Assembly: GCA_945865635.1 (NCBI GenBank) | Contig: CAMBEP010000034.1 | Span: forward strand, 1 to 51,545 | Reading direction: 5' to 3' | Origin: Candidatus Kuenenia stuttgartensis | GTDB lineage: Bacteria > Planctomycetota > Planctomycetia > Isosphaerales > Isosphaeraceae | DNA: 51,545 nucleotides | Shown: positions 26,952-36,010 of the stretch, piece by piece | Layout: each line of letters starts with the position of its first letter | How positions within the stretch are numbered: position 1 is the first letter of the stretch | Made by a program: the position numbers and the translations under genes | The notes under the pieces: model-generated | The model's input: the letters and a program-made list of their open reading frames with translations, nothing else | Told to the model about the DNA's origin: nothing | Databases searched by the model: none

Positions 26952-26995
26952 TTAAAATCGGGTTGACCAAAGGCCCCTGCCCTGCCCGATTTTAA
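26952..26995 (+). terminator. Terminator-like hairpin after the DUF983 gene
   Basis: TTAAAATCGGG (26952-26962) pairs perfectly over 11 bp with CCCGATTTTAA (26985-26995), with a 22-base loop. The T-run is inside the stem's outer end, four bases after the stop codon. It probably ends the POT-S9-DUF983 transcript. Confidence 0.6.
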
Positions 26996-27053
26996 TATCG
27001 CCTTTCAGACAAATTTTGGAAGTCATCTCTCGCTCTGCTGAGGACTCAAAAAA

Positions 27054-28709
27054 ATGCCAGCACTGACCATGAAACCGATCGATCAATTGGCCACTGACCT
27101 TCAGATTCAGCCCGACCACGTCGAGCAATACGGCCGGGACAAAGCCAAGATTCAGCTTGATGCCATTGCATCTGCCAATTCGAGGCGAAAGCCGGGTAAA
27201 CTGATTTTAGTTTCAGCCATCACCCCGACTCCGGCCGGCGAGGGCAAAACGACGACCTCCATTGGCCTGGCGCAAGGCTTGCGGCGGATCGGTGAAAATG
27301 CAATTCTTGCATTAAGGCAGCCTTCCATGGGCCCTGTGTTTGGTCGCAAGGGTGGAGCCACAGGCGGTGGGGCCTGCCGCCTGGAACCATCGGACGCCAT
27401 CAACCTGCAATTCACAGGCGATTTTCACGCCATCACGGCAGCAAACAATCTGCTCTCAGCCGTGATTGACAATCGCATCCATTTCAACGATTCTCGCATT
27501 GACCCATTGCGCGTGCTCTGGAAGCGTGCCATGGACATGAACGACCGTGCCCTGCGGCAGATGGTCATCGGCCTTGGCGGACGGGGCATGGGCGGAACAC
27601 CGCGCGAGGCGGGTTTTGACATCACGGCGGCCAGTGAAATCATGGCCATTTTATGTCTGGCCCAGTCTCGATCCGACCTCCGAAACCGCATCAACAATAT
27701 CCTCATTGGCTACGACCGTACAGGTTCACCTGTGAAGGCTGAGGAAATGCAAATCACCGGTTCCATGATGGCCATTTTAAATGAGGCCCTGATGCCGAAT
27801 CTGGTGCAATCTCGCGAAGGAACACCTGCATTTGTACATGGTGGGCCATTTGCCAATATTGCTCATGGCTGCAATTCGATTCTTGCCACGAAAATGGCCT
27901 TGGCGCATGGCGACTGGGCCATTACCGAAGCCGGGTTTGCATTTGATCTTGGCGGAGAGAAATTTCTTGACATCAAGTGCCGATATGGCGATCTTGACCC
28001 GGCCGCGATTGTCATTGTGGCCACAGTTCGGGCCTTGAAAATGCACGGCGGAGTGACACTTGACCAACTGACCAAGGCCGATGCAGGGGCTGTGGAGCGT
28101 GGAATTGAAAATCTGGAGGCCCACATTGATGCCGCCAGTCATTATAAAAAACCGATCCTGATTGCAATCAATCAGCGAGGGGAAGATACGCAAGAGGAAC
28201 TTGCCGTGATCCACAAATTCTGTGAAGCTCGATCGGTGCCCTGCTCTACGGCAAATGTTTTTGCCCAGGGCGGAGCAGGAGCCATTGATCTGGCAGATCA
28301 GGTTGTGGCCGCAGTTGCAAATTCCAAGGCAGAAAAACTGCAACCTTTATATCCGCTGGAAATGCGGCTTGAGCAGAAGATTGAAACCATTGCAACGCGG
28401 ATTTATGGAGCCAAATCGGTTGCATTTACGGCAGAAGCCTCGGCCAAGTTCCTGAAAGCCGACCGGTTGGGTTATGGATCTCTGCCGGTCTGTATGGCGA
28501 AGACGCAGAATTCGTTGTCTGACAACCCAAAACTGCTGGGCCGGCCCAAGGATTTTACAATCACAGTTCGGGATTTGGAAATCTCTGCAGGTGCTGGTTT
28601 CGTGGTGGCCCTGACCGGTGATATTGTACGCATGCCAGGCCTGCCCCTACGCCCTGCCGCCGAACGAATCGACGTAGACGATTCTGGCAAGATTCTCAAC
28701 CTCTTTTGA
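27054..28709 (+). CDS. fhs: Formate-tetrahydrofolate ligase
   Basis: The 551-residue enzyme makes 10-formyltetrahydrofolate from formate, ATP and tetrahydrofolate, supplying one-carbon units for purines and formyl-Met-tRNA. Key blocks are visible: the P-loop-like TPAGEGKTTTSIGLAQGL (about 57-74), RQPSMGPVFGRKGGATGGG, LQFTGDFHAITAANNLL, and FVHGGPFANIAHGCNS. The length is normal for the family. A GAGGA ribosome site precedes the ATG. It stands alone, with a terminator upstream and a 440-base gap downstream. Confidence 0.97.
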   Translation: MPALTMKPIDQLATDLQIQPDHVEQYGRDKAKIQLDAIASANSRRKPGKLILVSAITPTPAGEGKTTTSIGLAQGLRRIGENAILALRQPSMGPVFGRKGGATGGGACRLEPSDAINLQFTGDFHAITAANNLLSAVIDNRIHFNDSRIDPLRVLWKRAMDMNDRALRQMVIGLGGRGMGGTPREAGFDITAASEIMAILCLAQSRSDLRNRINNILIGYDRTGSPVKAEEMQITGSMMAILNEALMPNLVQSREGTPAFVHGGPFANIAHGCNSILATKMALAHGDWAITEAGFAFDLGGEKFLDIKCRYGDLDPAAIVIVATVRALKMHGGVTLDQLTKADAGAVERGIENLEAHIDAASHYKKPILIAINQRGEDTQEELAVIHKFCEARSVPCSTANVFAQGGAGAIDLADQVVAAVANSKAEKLQPLYPLEMRLEQKIETIATRIYGAKSVAFTAEASAKFLKADRLGYGSLPVCMAKTQNSLSDNPKLLGRPKDFTITVRDLEISAGAGFVVALTGDIVRMPGLPLRPAAERIDVDDSGKILNLF

Positions 28710-29153
28710 ATTCTTTTAATGCAATTCAGAAAATAAAACTTTCAGGGCGAGGATCTCATTTCTGATTCTCTCCCTTGAATTGTTACTCATTCTTGTTCGG
28801 CCTTTCAATTTATCGAAAGTCATGTATCTCAATATCTCGCTTCTATTGGCTCGCGGCCAGTATCGGATTACTGTTGTTGTTGCTCGCAATCGGCGCTTGG
28901 GGCACCTGTCCATCAGGGCTCATATGGGTTTATTCTTTTTCAATGAAATTATCTTTTATCTGATTTGGCTGATACTGACGATGACACAGATATGTCTGAG
29001 TATTTTGGAGTCAAGGGTTCGTTGGAATTGAAAATTGCCACGATTCTTTTTGACAAGTTGGATTCATGACGTTAGCCTGTTAAGTTCGCTTGTGTGGGTG
29101 TGGCCGATTTGGTTTGGTGGTTCTGCACGACCCCCCTGGGCATATTGTAGAGG
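28710..29153. other. Gene-free stretch between fhs and argB
   Basis: An AT-rich stretch of about 440 bases. Short open frames here have no ribosome site or recognisable features. It probably contains the arginine-operon promoter; I see no ArgR-box palindrome that I would trust. Confidence 0.45.
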
Positions 29154-30071
29154 ATGATGCTGGTGAAGCACGAAGAAGAGATCCGCAAGGCCGAAGTATT
29201 GATTGAGGCCCTGAGTTATATCCGCAAATTTCGCGGCAAGTTCGTGGTGATCAAGCTTGGCGGATCGGTGATGGAGAACCCGGAGTCGATACGCGACCTG
29301 TTGATCGACGTGGTCTTCATGCAATCTGTGGGTATGTGTCCCGTGGTGGTTCATGGAGGCGGCAAGGCGATCACCAAAGCGATGGCTGATGCGGGTATTG
29401 AAGCAAGATTTGTGCTTGGCCGTCGCTATACGGACGATGCCACATTAGACATTGTCGCCAGGGTTCTTGCCGAAGATATCAACAGAGATCTTGTGGATCA
29501 TATCAATAAGTTTGGCGGGCAGGCGCAGGGGCTGCACCATTTGACGCACCCGTGCCTGAAGGGGCATCGCATCAAGCTCACCGGCGAGAACGGCGAACTG
29601 CTTGACCTGGGCCGAGTGGGTGAGGTTCATTTTGTGGATGTCAATCCGATTGAAACCTTGTGTCATGCAGGGGTTGTGCCGGTTCTTCCGTCGGTGGCGA
29701 TCGACGAAGCCGAGGGCGGTCTTCTCAATGTGAATGCAGACACGGCGGCGGCGGCCGTGGCCGTGGCGGTGAAGGCAGAGAAGCTGATTTTTCTGACAGA
29801 CACGCCTGGAATCCTTCAGGACAGAAACGATCCCGAGAGTCTGCTCACAAGCCTTTTTCCTGACGATTGCCGGGATCTGATCCGGCGGAGCATCATCGAC
29901 AAAGGGATGATACCGAAGGTGGAGGCTTGCCTTGAGAGTCTTGAGAAGGGAGTGGGCAAGATCCACATCATTGACGGCCGTCTGCGTCATTCTTTGTTGA
30001 TCGAAATCTTCACTCAGACGGGGATCGGAACCGAGATTGGCCCGAATCCTGAGCGTGTTCCTAAAACATGA
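29154..30071 (+). CDS. argB: Acetylglutamate kinase
   Basis: This enzyme phosphorylates N-acetylglutamate, the second step of arginine synthesis, in the cytoplasm. It belongs to the amino-acid-kinase fold: VVIKLGGSVMEN (phosphate-binding), PVVVHGGGKAITKAM (substrate-binding GGGK), NVNADTAAAAVAVAVKAEKL and FLTDTPGIL (nucleotide site) all appear in order. The 305-residue length is normal. The start is ambiguous: ATG at 29154 or 29157, or GTG at 29163, which has GAGG at better spacing. The order argB-argD-argF continues downstream, the first gap being about 200 bases. Feedback inhibition by arginine is usual when an N-terminal helix is present; one (KHEEEIRKAEVLIEALSYI) is seen here. Confidence 0.96.
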   Translation: MMLVKHEEEIRKAEVLIEALSYIRKFRGKFVVIKLGGSVMENPESIRDLLIDVVFMQSVGMCPVVVHGGGKAITKAMADAGIEARFVLGRRYTDDATLDIVARVLAEDINRDLVDHINKFGGQAQGLHHLTHPCLKGHRIKLTGENGELLDLGRVGEVHFVDVNPIETLCHAGVVPVLPSVAIDEAEGGLLNVNADTAAAAVAVAVKAEKLIFLTDTPGILQDRNDPESLLTSLFPDDCRDLIRRSIIDKGMIPKVEACLESLEKGVGKIHIIDGRLRHSLLIEIFTQTGIGTEIGPNPERVPKT

Positions 30072-30257
30072 AAAAGGATGTGGATTGCAGCCACGGCAGG
30101 TGGATTGCAGGGTGTTGAGGGGTATCGGTTGTAGAAATTGATCGCGAGCCTTTTTTTTTCCTGACCAGAACCATAGCCACATCGGTTGGAAAATCTGATA
30201 AGATATTGAGTCTGAAAATCTTTGAGTCGGTACGATAGAGAACTGAATGACCATCCA

Positions 30258-30264
30258 GGGAGGT
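30258..30264 (+). promoter_or_regulatory. Ribosome binding site deciding the argD start
   Basis: GGGAGGT at 30258-30264 is a strong Shine-Dalgarno sequence eight bases before the GTG at 30273. The upstream TTG start at 30222 has none and would add 17 residues unlike other acetylornithine aminotransferases. Confidence 0.8.
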
Positions 30265-30272
30265 GTCCTCAA

Positions 30273-31496
30273 GTGTCACAAGTGGCTTTGCTCTCATCGG
30301 CGGAAATCATCGACCAGTTTGATCGCTATGTGATCAGCAATTATCGTCGATATCCAGTCTGTCTGGTTCGGGGCGAGGGTTCGCTGGTATGGGACGCTGA
30401 GGGCCGCCGCTATGTCGACTTTTTCCCTGGCTGGGGCTGCAATTTGATCGGCCATTGCCCGCCTCTGGTGGTAGAGGCTGTGGCGGAGCAGGTCAAGACA
30501 TTGATCCATGTGCCGAATACGTGGTATATGGAGGCTCAGGGTCGATTTGCGGAAGCTTTGTCCGAGCGGAGTTTTGGTGGGAAGGCCTTCTTTTGCAATT
30601 CCGGTGCTGAGGCGAACGAGGCGGCAATCAAGCTGGCTCGGGCTTATGGCTACCCGGAGGGGCGGACCAAAATTGTGACCATGCACCATGGTTTTCATGG
30701 CCGGACTTATGGAGCGCTTTCAGCGACGGCCCAGCCGAAGTATCATGTGGGCTTTGAGCCGATGGTGCCGGGCTTTGAGTACATTCCGTTTGGCGATCTT
30801 GAAGCGGCTTCGTCCGCGATTGACCTGACGACGGCAGGAGTATTGATCGAGCCGATACAAGGCGAGGGTGGCATCAACATACCACCAGACGGCTATCTGG
30901 AAGGGCTTCGCAAGCTGTGCGACGAGTCGGGAGCCCTGTTGATGTTTGACGAAGTTCAATGCGGCATGGGGCGCACAGGTAAGTGGTTTGCCTATCAGCA
31001 TTTTGGAGTGGAGCCCGACATCATGACAGTGGCCAAGGCCCTGGCCAGTGGAGTGGCCGCCGGCGTGATGATGGCCCGGTCGGACGTGGCTGAGATTTTG
31101 AAGCCGGGGATGCATGCAAGCACCTATGGAGGGAACCCGATTGCGTGTCGGGCGGGTCTTGCGACCATTGAAACGATCGAGAATGATGGTCTTCTGGAAC
31201 AAGCCAAAGTGCTTGAGGAGAAGTTCCACGAATTTTTTACAGGGATTCGGGATCAAAGGCCTGATTTGATTCAGGGAATACGGGTCAGGGGTGTGATGGT
31301 CGGAGTTGACCTGGCTTGCGATGCCAGCCCGATTGTGGCCGAATGCATGAAGCAGAAGCTTTTGATCAACGCCACACAGGGGCATATCATTCGGCTGCTT
31401 CCGGCTTTGAATCTTTCGGACGAGCTTTTTGAAGAAGGCTGTTCGATACTCAAGTCGGTTTTGCTGAATCATGTGATGGATCGTCCCCAGTCCTGA
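30273..31496 (+). CDS. argD: Acetylornithine aminotransferase
   Basis: This class III PLP aminotransferase converts N-acetylglutamate semialdehyde to N-acetylornithine. It carries the conserved FFPGWGCNLIGH, FFCNSGAEANEAAIKLAR (cofactor phosphate contacts), LMFDEVQCGMGRTG (the cofactor Asp) and the Schiff-base lysine in TVAKALASGVAAG (Lys255). From the GTG at 30273 it has 407 residues, the family norm. It follows argB and is followed 15 bases later by argF. The N-terminal region YVISNYRRYPVCLVRGEGS matches ArgD rather than longer ornithine or GABA transaminases. Confidence 0.95.
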   Translation: MSQVALLSSAEIIDQFDRYVISNYRRYPVCLVRGEGSLVWDAEGRRYVDFFPGWGCNLIGHCPPLVVEAVAEQVKTLIHVPNTWYMEAQGRFAEALSERSFGGKAFFCNSGAEANEAAIKLARAYGYPEGRTKIVTMHHGFHGRTYGALSATAQPKYHVGFEPMVPGFEYIPFGDLEAASSAIDLTTAGVLIEPIQGEGGINIPPDGYLEGLRKLCDESGALLMFDEVQCGMGRTGKWFAYQHFGVEPDIMTVAKALASGVAAGVMMARSDVAEILKPGMHASTYGGNPIACRAGLATIETIENDGLLEQAKVLEEKFHEFFTGIRDQRPDLIQGIRVRGVMVGVDLACDASPIVAECMKQKLLINATQGHIIRLLPALNLSDELFEEGCSILKSVLLNHVMDRPQS

Positions 31497-31511
31497 AAAA
31501 AAAATGGCGGA

Positions 31512-32504
31512 ATGAGAATCAAAAATCCGGTTTCGAAACCTGATACTGAACCTTTGGAAGTGAAATCCAATAAGGCCATGAGGCGACATTTTCTCGACCT
31601 TTTCGATATTCAAAAAGACGAGGCGCTTGACTTGCTGGACCTATCGGTTCAGCTCAAGCAAGCGGGCCCATCGTCGGCAGTTCGCGAGCGTCTTCAGGGC
31701 CGGTTGATGGGCCTGATATTTGAGAAGCCGTCGCTTCGCACTCGAGTGAGCTTTGAGGCAGCAATGGCCTCATTGGGTGGCAATTCGCTGTTTCTAAGGG
31801 GTGAGGAGGTTGGTCTTGGGGTGCGTGAATCGATCGCCGATTTTGCCCGTGTGATCAGCCAGTATGTGGACGCTCTGGCGATTCGGACACACGCCCACAG
31901 CAAGGTGGAAGAGCTTGCCAGGCACGCCACGATTCCGGTCATCAATGCACTGAGCGAGGACGCGCACCCGTGCCAGGCCATGGCCGATGTTTTGACGATT
32001 CGGGAGGAGCTGCCCGATGTCAAATGCCCGCGCGTCGTTTTTGTAGGCGATGGCAACAATGTGGCGAGATCTCTGGCCGTGGCGTGTGAATATACGGGCA
32101 TGGACTTCCTTCTGGCAGCACCTTCGCTCTATAAATTTCCGGCGGATTTCGTGAATCAGTTCACGAAGGTTTTCGGCCACGCGCCGGCCCAGTCAAGCCA
32201 CCCACTGGAAGCTGCGGCCGATGCCGACGTGATTTATACGGATGTCTGGACCAGCATGGGCCAAGAGGCCGAGCAGCAGGCCCGATTGTCGGCATTTCAG
32301 GACTTCCAGATCAATCGGTCGCTCGTCTCCAAAGCCCATAAAAACGCCATCATTCTGCACTGCCTGCCAGCCCACCGGGGCGAGGAAATCACCGAGGAGA
32401 TCCTGGACGGCCCCGCCAGTCGTGTCATTCCGCAGGCGGCCAATCGAATGCACTTCCAGAAGGCTCTCATTGTCTGGTTGATGACCGGCTGGAAAAACAT
32501 CTGA
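31512..32504 (+). CDS. argF: Ornithine carbamoyltransferase
   Basis: This enzyme makes citrulline from ornithine and carbamoyl phosphate. The carbamoyl-phosphate loop is SLRTR (74-78; usually STRTR), HPCQ is at 152-155, the ornithine loop region and DVWTSMGQE (about 244) follow, and HCLPAHRGEEI lies near the end. The frame begins with ~22 residues that are not part of the normal fold, so a start at the internal ATG (31578, MRRHFLDLFD) is an option; GGCGGA lies near 31512. Leu in place of the second residue of STRTR is a modest departure also seen in some lineages. The gene ends 58 bases before rph. Confidence 0.95.
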   Translation: MRIKNPVSKPDTEPLEVKSNKAMRRHFLDLFDIQKDEALDLLDLSVQLKQAGPSSAVRERLQGRLMGLIFEKPSLRTRVSFEAAMASLGGNSLFLRGEEVGLGVRESIADFARVISQYVDALAIRTHAHSKVEELARHATIPVINALSEDAHPCQAMADVLTIREELPDVKCPRVVFVGDGNNVARSLAVACEYTGMDFLLAAPSLYKFPADFVNQFTKVFGHAPAQSSHPLEAAADADVIYTDVWTSMGQEAEQQARLSAFQDFQINRSLVSKAHKNAIILHCLPAHRGEEITEEILDGPASRVIPQAANRMHFQKALIVWLMTGWKNI

Positions 32505-32562
32505 GCCTTTCGCCCTATAATTATATCAACAGATAAACATACTCTTAAGGAGTAAGCCCCCA

Positions 32563-33282
32563 ATGGCACGCAATGATGGCCGGTTGGAATCGCAGATGCG
32601 CCCGGTGACGATAGAGCGAAATACGCTTTGGACATGCCCGGGAAGTTGTCAGATCAGGTTTGGCCGGACAAGAGTTCTGACAACAGCCCGATTTTCTGAC
32701 AGCGTACCCCCGTTTCTGGAAGGCAAAGGCACCGGCTGGCTCACAGCGGAATATGCCATGATGCCTGGCAGTACGCCCAAAAATCGGAAAAGTCGAGGCT
32801 CTGATGGCCGATCCACAGAGATCCAGCGCCTGATTGGCCGAAGCCTTCGAGCGGTTGTCGACCTGAGCAAGTTTGGCCCGATGACGCTTCAGGTGGACAC
32901 CGATGTGATCGAGGCCGACGGCGGGACTCGAACCGCTGCCATTACCGGAGCGTTTATCGCCGTAATCGACGCCATCGCCGTCCAGTTTAGCCCGTCCGCA
33001 ATTGAAAGAATTGTAACGGACAGCATTTCGGCCATCAGTGTCGGGGTCGTCGATGGAATCGCACTGGCTGACCTTGACTATAGCGAGGATGTTCGTGCCG
33101 AGGTGGATTTCAACCTGGTTCGGCTGGGCCGAAATGGCTTCGTAGAAGTTCAGGGAACCGGCGAAAAAAACAGCTTCGACCGCGCTGCACTCAATCAGAT
33201 GCTCGACATCGGCGAACTTTGCCTGAACCACTTGAAAATCAAGCAGAAAGAAGCCCTTGGCGAGCTCTGGAAATTTGATTGA
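32563..33282 (+). CDS. rph: Ribonuclease PH
   Basis: The 239-residue phosphorolytic 3'-5' exoribonuclease trims tRNA 3' ends. Family blocks: RNDGRLESQMRPVTIER at the start, GWLTAEYAMMPGSTPKNRK, EIQRLIGRSLRAVVDL, DVIEADGGTRTAAITGAF, and GIALADLDYSED (catalytic/metal Asp residues). AAGGAG lies ten bases before the ATG. It may be transcribed with argBDF. Its stop is immediately next to the convergent stop of a sulfatase remnant. Confidence 0.96.
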   Translation: MARNDGRLESQMRPVTIERNTLWTCPGSCQIRFGRTRVLTTARFSDSVPPFLEGKGTGWLTAEYAMMPGSTPKNRKSRGSDGRSTEIQRLIGRSLRAVVDLSKFGPMTLQVDTDVIEADGGTRTAAITGAFIAVIDAIAVQFSPSAIERIVTDSISAISVGVVDGIALADLDYSEDVRAEVDFNLVRLGRNGFVEVQGTGEKNSFDRAALNQMLDIGELCLNHLKIKQKEALGELWKFD

Positions 33283-33600
33283 TCAAGCGGATTTGGCCGG
33301 AGCAAGATACTGGCGGGACTTTTCCTTGGCCTTGCTTTTGGCTGGTTCTGGTCGCTTCAAAAGGCGCATCGTTTTGATGGTCAGGACCAGACGTGGTTTG
33401 CCGTCTGGCGATCAGCCATTCCATAAGCCGTATCAATTCTGCGACCTTTTCCGGGTTTGCATTTGCGACATCCGTTTTTTCGCCAAGATCATCCTCCAAA
33501 TGAAACAGGCGCGCTGGCAACTGATCCGGCCCACTTGTTCCACGCCCAAAAATGATTTTTCCATGGGCCCTGCCGGAGTGTAAACTTGTCGCAGTCAAAA
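33283..33600 (-). pseudogene. Sulfatase gene remnant (C-terminal end only, frameshifted)
   Basis: On the minus strand a frame reads GRGTSGPDQLPARLFHLEDD, LGEKTDVANANPEKVAELIR and LMEWLIARRQTTSG, which is the typical end of a planctomycete sulfatase (QLYxLxxDxGExTNxxxxxPE...). Around 33360-33375 the frame breaks, and a second frame supplies the natural tail LLKRPEPAKSKAKEKSRQ ending at TGA (33285-33283), one base pair from the rph stop. The N-terminal three quarters of the gene, including the formylglycine site, are missing. Upstream the remnant runs into repeat copy C. It is non-functional. Confidence 0.75.
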
Positions 33601-33612
33601 ACGAGACATCCC

Positions 33613-33846
33613 GTAACAGAATGATGCCGGAGGCTTCAAAGCTTGTAGCCGGTGGTTGAGCGAAGCGACACCTTCCGGTCAAGAGGTCTAAAAAAAAGCT
33701 GCTGGCCCCCCGGCAGGGGCGCAAGACCTTATGCCGCATTTGTCGTCCGGTGGTGTCGTCGCTGACGCTCCTCAACCACCGGCTACTTGCTCCAGATGCC
33801 TCCGGCATCGTTTTCATCAAAAAGTGCCATTCATGACCGCGAAGAG
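33613..33846 (-). repeat. Palindromic dispersed repeat, copy C
   Basis: This is the reverse complement of copy A over nearly the full ~230 bases: flank CTTCGCGGTCATGAATGGC, arm GTAGCCGGTGGTTGAGGAGC, core hairpin CGCCCCTGCCGGGGGG, right arm and the terminal CCTCCGGCATCATTCTG. It abuts the truncated sulfatase remnant. The bases from here to 34058 contain no gene. Confidence 0.8.
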
Positions 33847-34058
33847 TGTAAACATGGTATGATTTTATGCAACAAGACGGCAGTTTCTCATTTGTATAAC
33901 GAAAGTCTGGTCAGATCCAGTGAAATTGATCAAAATGGCAGTCGTTTTCAGTATACTCCTGCATTTGGCCTGTCCAAACGAGACCAATAACGGATAAAAT
34001 TCGTGAGCAGTATAGCCCCCTAACAGCCAATGCATGAAATGTGGTCAGATCAGGATTT

Positions 34059-35969
34059 ATGATACTACTTTCCGCCAAAGACCTCGGACGACACATCGCG
34101 GGTGACCCGATTTTTCAAGGCCTTGATTTTGATCTCCGTACAGGCCAGAGGGTTGGATTGGTCGGCCCGAACGGGGTCGGCAAAACCACGCTTCTAAAGG
34201 TGCTTAATGGTCAGGATAAGCCTGACTACGGCAATCTTTACGTCCGGCCCGGTGCTCAGGTCAGCCTGTTGCAGCAGCAGCCGGATTTTGGTCCGGTCCT
34301 GACCCTGCGCGACGTGGCAAGATCGGCCATGTCAGGTTTGGTGCGGCTTCAGGAGCAGCTCCACGAGACAGCCGAGGATATGGCCTCAGCCAAGACGGAA
34401 GAGGAGCGCATGGCGGCCTCAATCCTCTATGAGCAGATTCACGAACAGCTTGAGCATCACGACGCTTTTTCGATTGAGCATCGAGTCGAGGAAGTGCTTT
34501 TTGGGCTTGGCTTTACACCAGCCGATCTGGACCGTGCGGCGTCGACCTTTTCGGGTGGTCAGCAGTCGCGGATTATGCTGGCCAAGTTATTGCTTGAGAA
34601 TCCGGATGTCATGCTTTTGGACGAACCCTCAAACCATCTTGACCTGGAGACTGTCGAGTGGCTGGAGTCCTTCCTTGCCCGACAGGCTGTGGCCATGATT
34701 GTGGTGAGCCACGACCGGGCCTTTCTCGACAGGGTAGTCAACACAACCTGGGAGCTGCACCGGAGCCGGATGACGTCGTATCCCGGCAATTTCAGCAAAT
34801 ATTGGAAGATGCGTCAGGAACGCATGGATCAGCTCGAAAAGCAGTATGAGCGGCAGCAGGAATACATACAGGAAACAGAAGTCTTTATTCGCCGCAACAT
34901 GGCTGGCCAGAAGACAAAACAAGCCCAGGACCGCCAAAAGAAACTGGCCCGCCTGGAGCGGATCGAGAAGATGTCGGAGATTGTCGGGCCAATCATGGGC
35001 TTTGAAGAGGTGGCCCGGTCCGGCGATGTGGTGGTCGATGCAACGAATGTCTCTAAATCGTTTGATACCCCTCTTTTCAAAGGCTTTACGGGAACAATTC
35101 AGCGCGGCCAGTGTGTCGGTGTGATTGGCCCGAATGGTGCGGGCAAATCGACTCTGGTCAAGATCATGATCGGTCGGCTCGCTCCCGATGGTGGTACGAT
35201 TCGGCTGGGCCACAATGTCCGGGTGGGCTATTACGACCAAGGCCTGACCAGCCTGCCGCCTGACACGACCCTGATGAAGGCCGTCTGGCCGGAAGACGAT
35301 TTGAGTTGGGTGGAAAACGATGTGCGCGACCTGATGGCCCGGTTTGGGCTCACCGGCGACATGGCCTTCCAAAAGGTCGGCGCCTTGTCAGGTGGCGAAA
35401 AAGGCAAGGCCGCACTCGCCCGATTGTGCGCCACATCCGCCAACATGCTGGTCCTGGATGAGCCGACAAACCATTTGGACATATGGAGTTGTGAGTCGCT
35501 TGAGCGATCGATCAAAGAGTACGAAGGCACGGTCATCGTGGTCAGCCACGACCGCTACTTCCTGAATCAGGTGGCCGACCGCCTGATTGTGGTGGCCAAT
35601 GGTTCCGCCAAGTTTTTTGAAGGAAATTATGACTCTTGGGAATCGGCCCAGGCCTCGGTCAAATCCAGGCAGATGGAACAAGCCTCCAAATCGGCCTCTG
35701 CCGCCAAGCCAAACGAGCCCGCCCGCCCCTCGACGGGTCAGCTTCCTAAAAAGAAGCGTAAGTACCCCTTCCGCAAAACGTCAGACCTGGAAGTCGACAT
35801 CGCCAGTGCCGAGTCGGACAAAGCCAGCCTGGAAGCTCAGTTGGCTGACCCGAGCACCTATCGGGACGAATCCAAAGCCCGCCAGGTTCGAGAAAAGTTT
35901 GCGGCCCTTGACACCAAACTGACGATGCTTTACGAGCATTGGGAAGAAGCCATGGAATATAATTCCTGA
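34059..35969 (+). CDS. ABC-F family ATPase (Uup-like)
   Basis: This soluble protein has two ABC domains and no membrane part. Domain 1: GPNGVGKTT, signature FSGGQQSRIMLAKLL, Walker B MLLDEPSNHLDLE. The linker between the ABC domains is charged and helical (about 245-310). Domain 2: GPNGAGKST, LSGGEKGKAALARL, VLDEPTNHLDIW. A C-terminal Lys/Glu-rich coiled coil (about 560-636) resembles the Uup C-terminal domain. ABC-F proteins bind the ribosome's E site and relieve stalling or give antibiotic protection. The frame extends to a GTG at 34041; the ATG at 34059 has CAGGA upstream and starts directly at the first strand. The phosphoesterase gene follows 41 bases later. Confidence 0.94.
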   Translation: MILLSAKDLGRHIAGDPIFQGLDFDLRTGQRVGLVGPNGVGKTTLLKVLNGQDKPDYGNLYVRPGAQVSLLQQQPDFGPVLTLRDVARSAMSGLVRLQEQLHETAEDMASAKTEEERMAASILYEQIHEQLEHHDAFSIEHRVEEVLFGLGFTPADLDRAASTFSGGQQSRIMLAKLLLENPDVMLLDEPSNHLDLETVEWLESFLARQAVAMIVVSHDRAFLDRVVNTTWELHRSRMTSYPGNFSKYWKMRQERMDQLEKQYERQQEYIQETEVFIRRNMAGQKTKQAQDRQKKLARLERIEKMSEIVGPIMGFEEVARSGDVVVDATNVSKSFDTPLFKGFTGTIQRGQCVGVIGPNGAGKSTLVKIMIGRLAPDGGTIRLGHNVRVGYYDQGLTSLPPDTTLMKAVWPEDDLSWVENDVRDLMARFGLTGDMAFQKVGALSGGEKGKAALARLCATSANMLVLDEPTNHLDIWSCESLERSIKEYEGTVIVVSHDRYFLNQVADRLIVVANGSAKFFEGNYDSWESAQASVKSRQMEQASKSASAAKPNEPARPSTGQLPKKKRKYPFRKTSDLEVDIASAESDKASLEAQLADPSTYRDESKARQVREKFAALDTKLTMLYEHWEEAMEYNS

Positions 35970-36010
35970 TCGCCTGATTTCCTACAACCCTATAAGGGCT
36001 CAGAGATTCC

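Noticed and set aside
28780..29031. Small open frames between fhs and argB
   Set aside because: No ribosome site, no domain and no convincing composition; overlapping frames are equally open in this AT-rich stretch.
32921..32936. GCGGGACTCGAACCGC, resembling a tRNA T-arm
   Set aside because: It lies inside rph, encoding the conserved GGTRTA block, and no acceptor, D or anticodon stems flank it.
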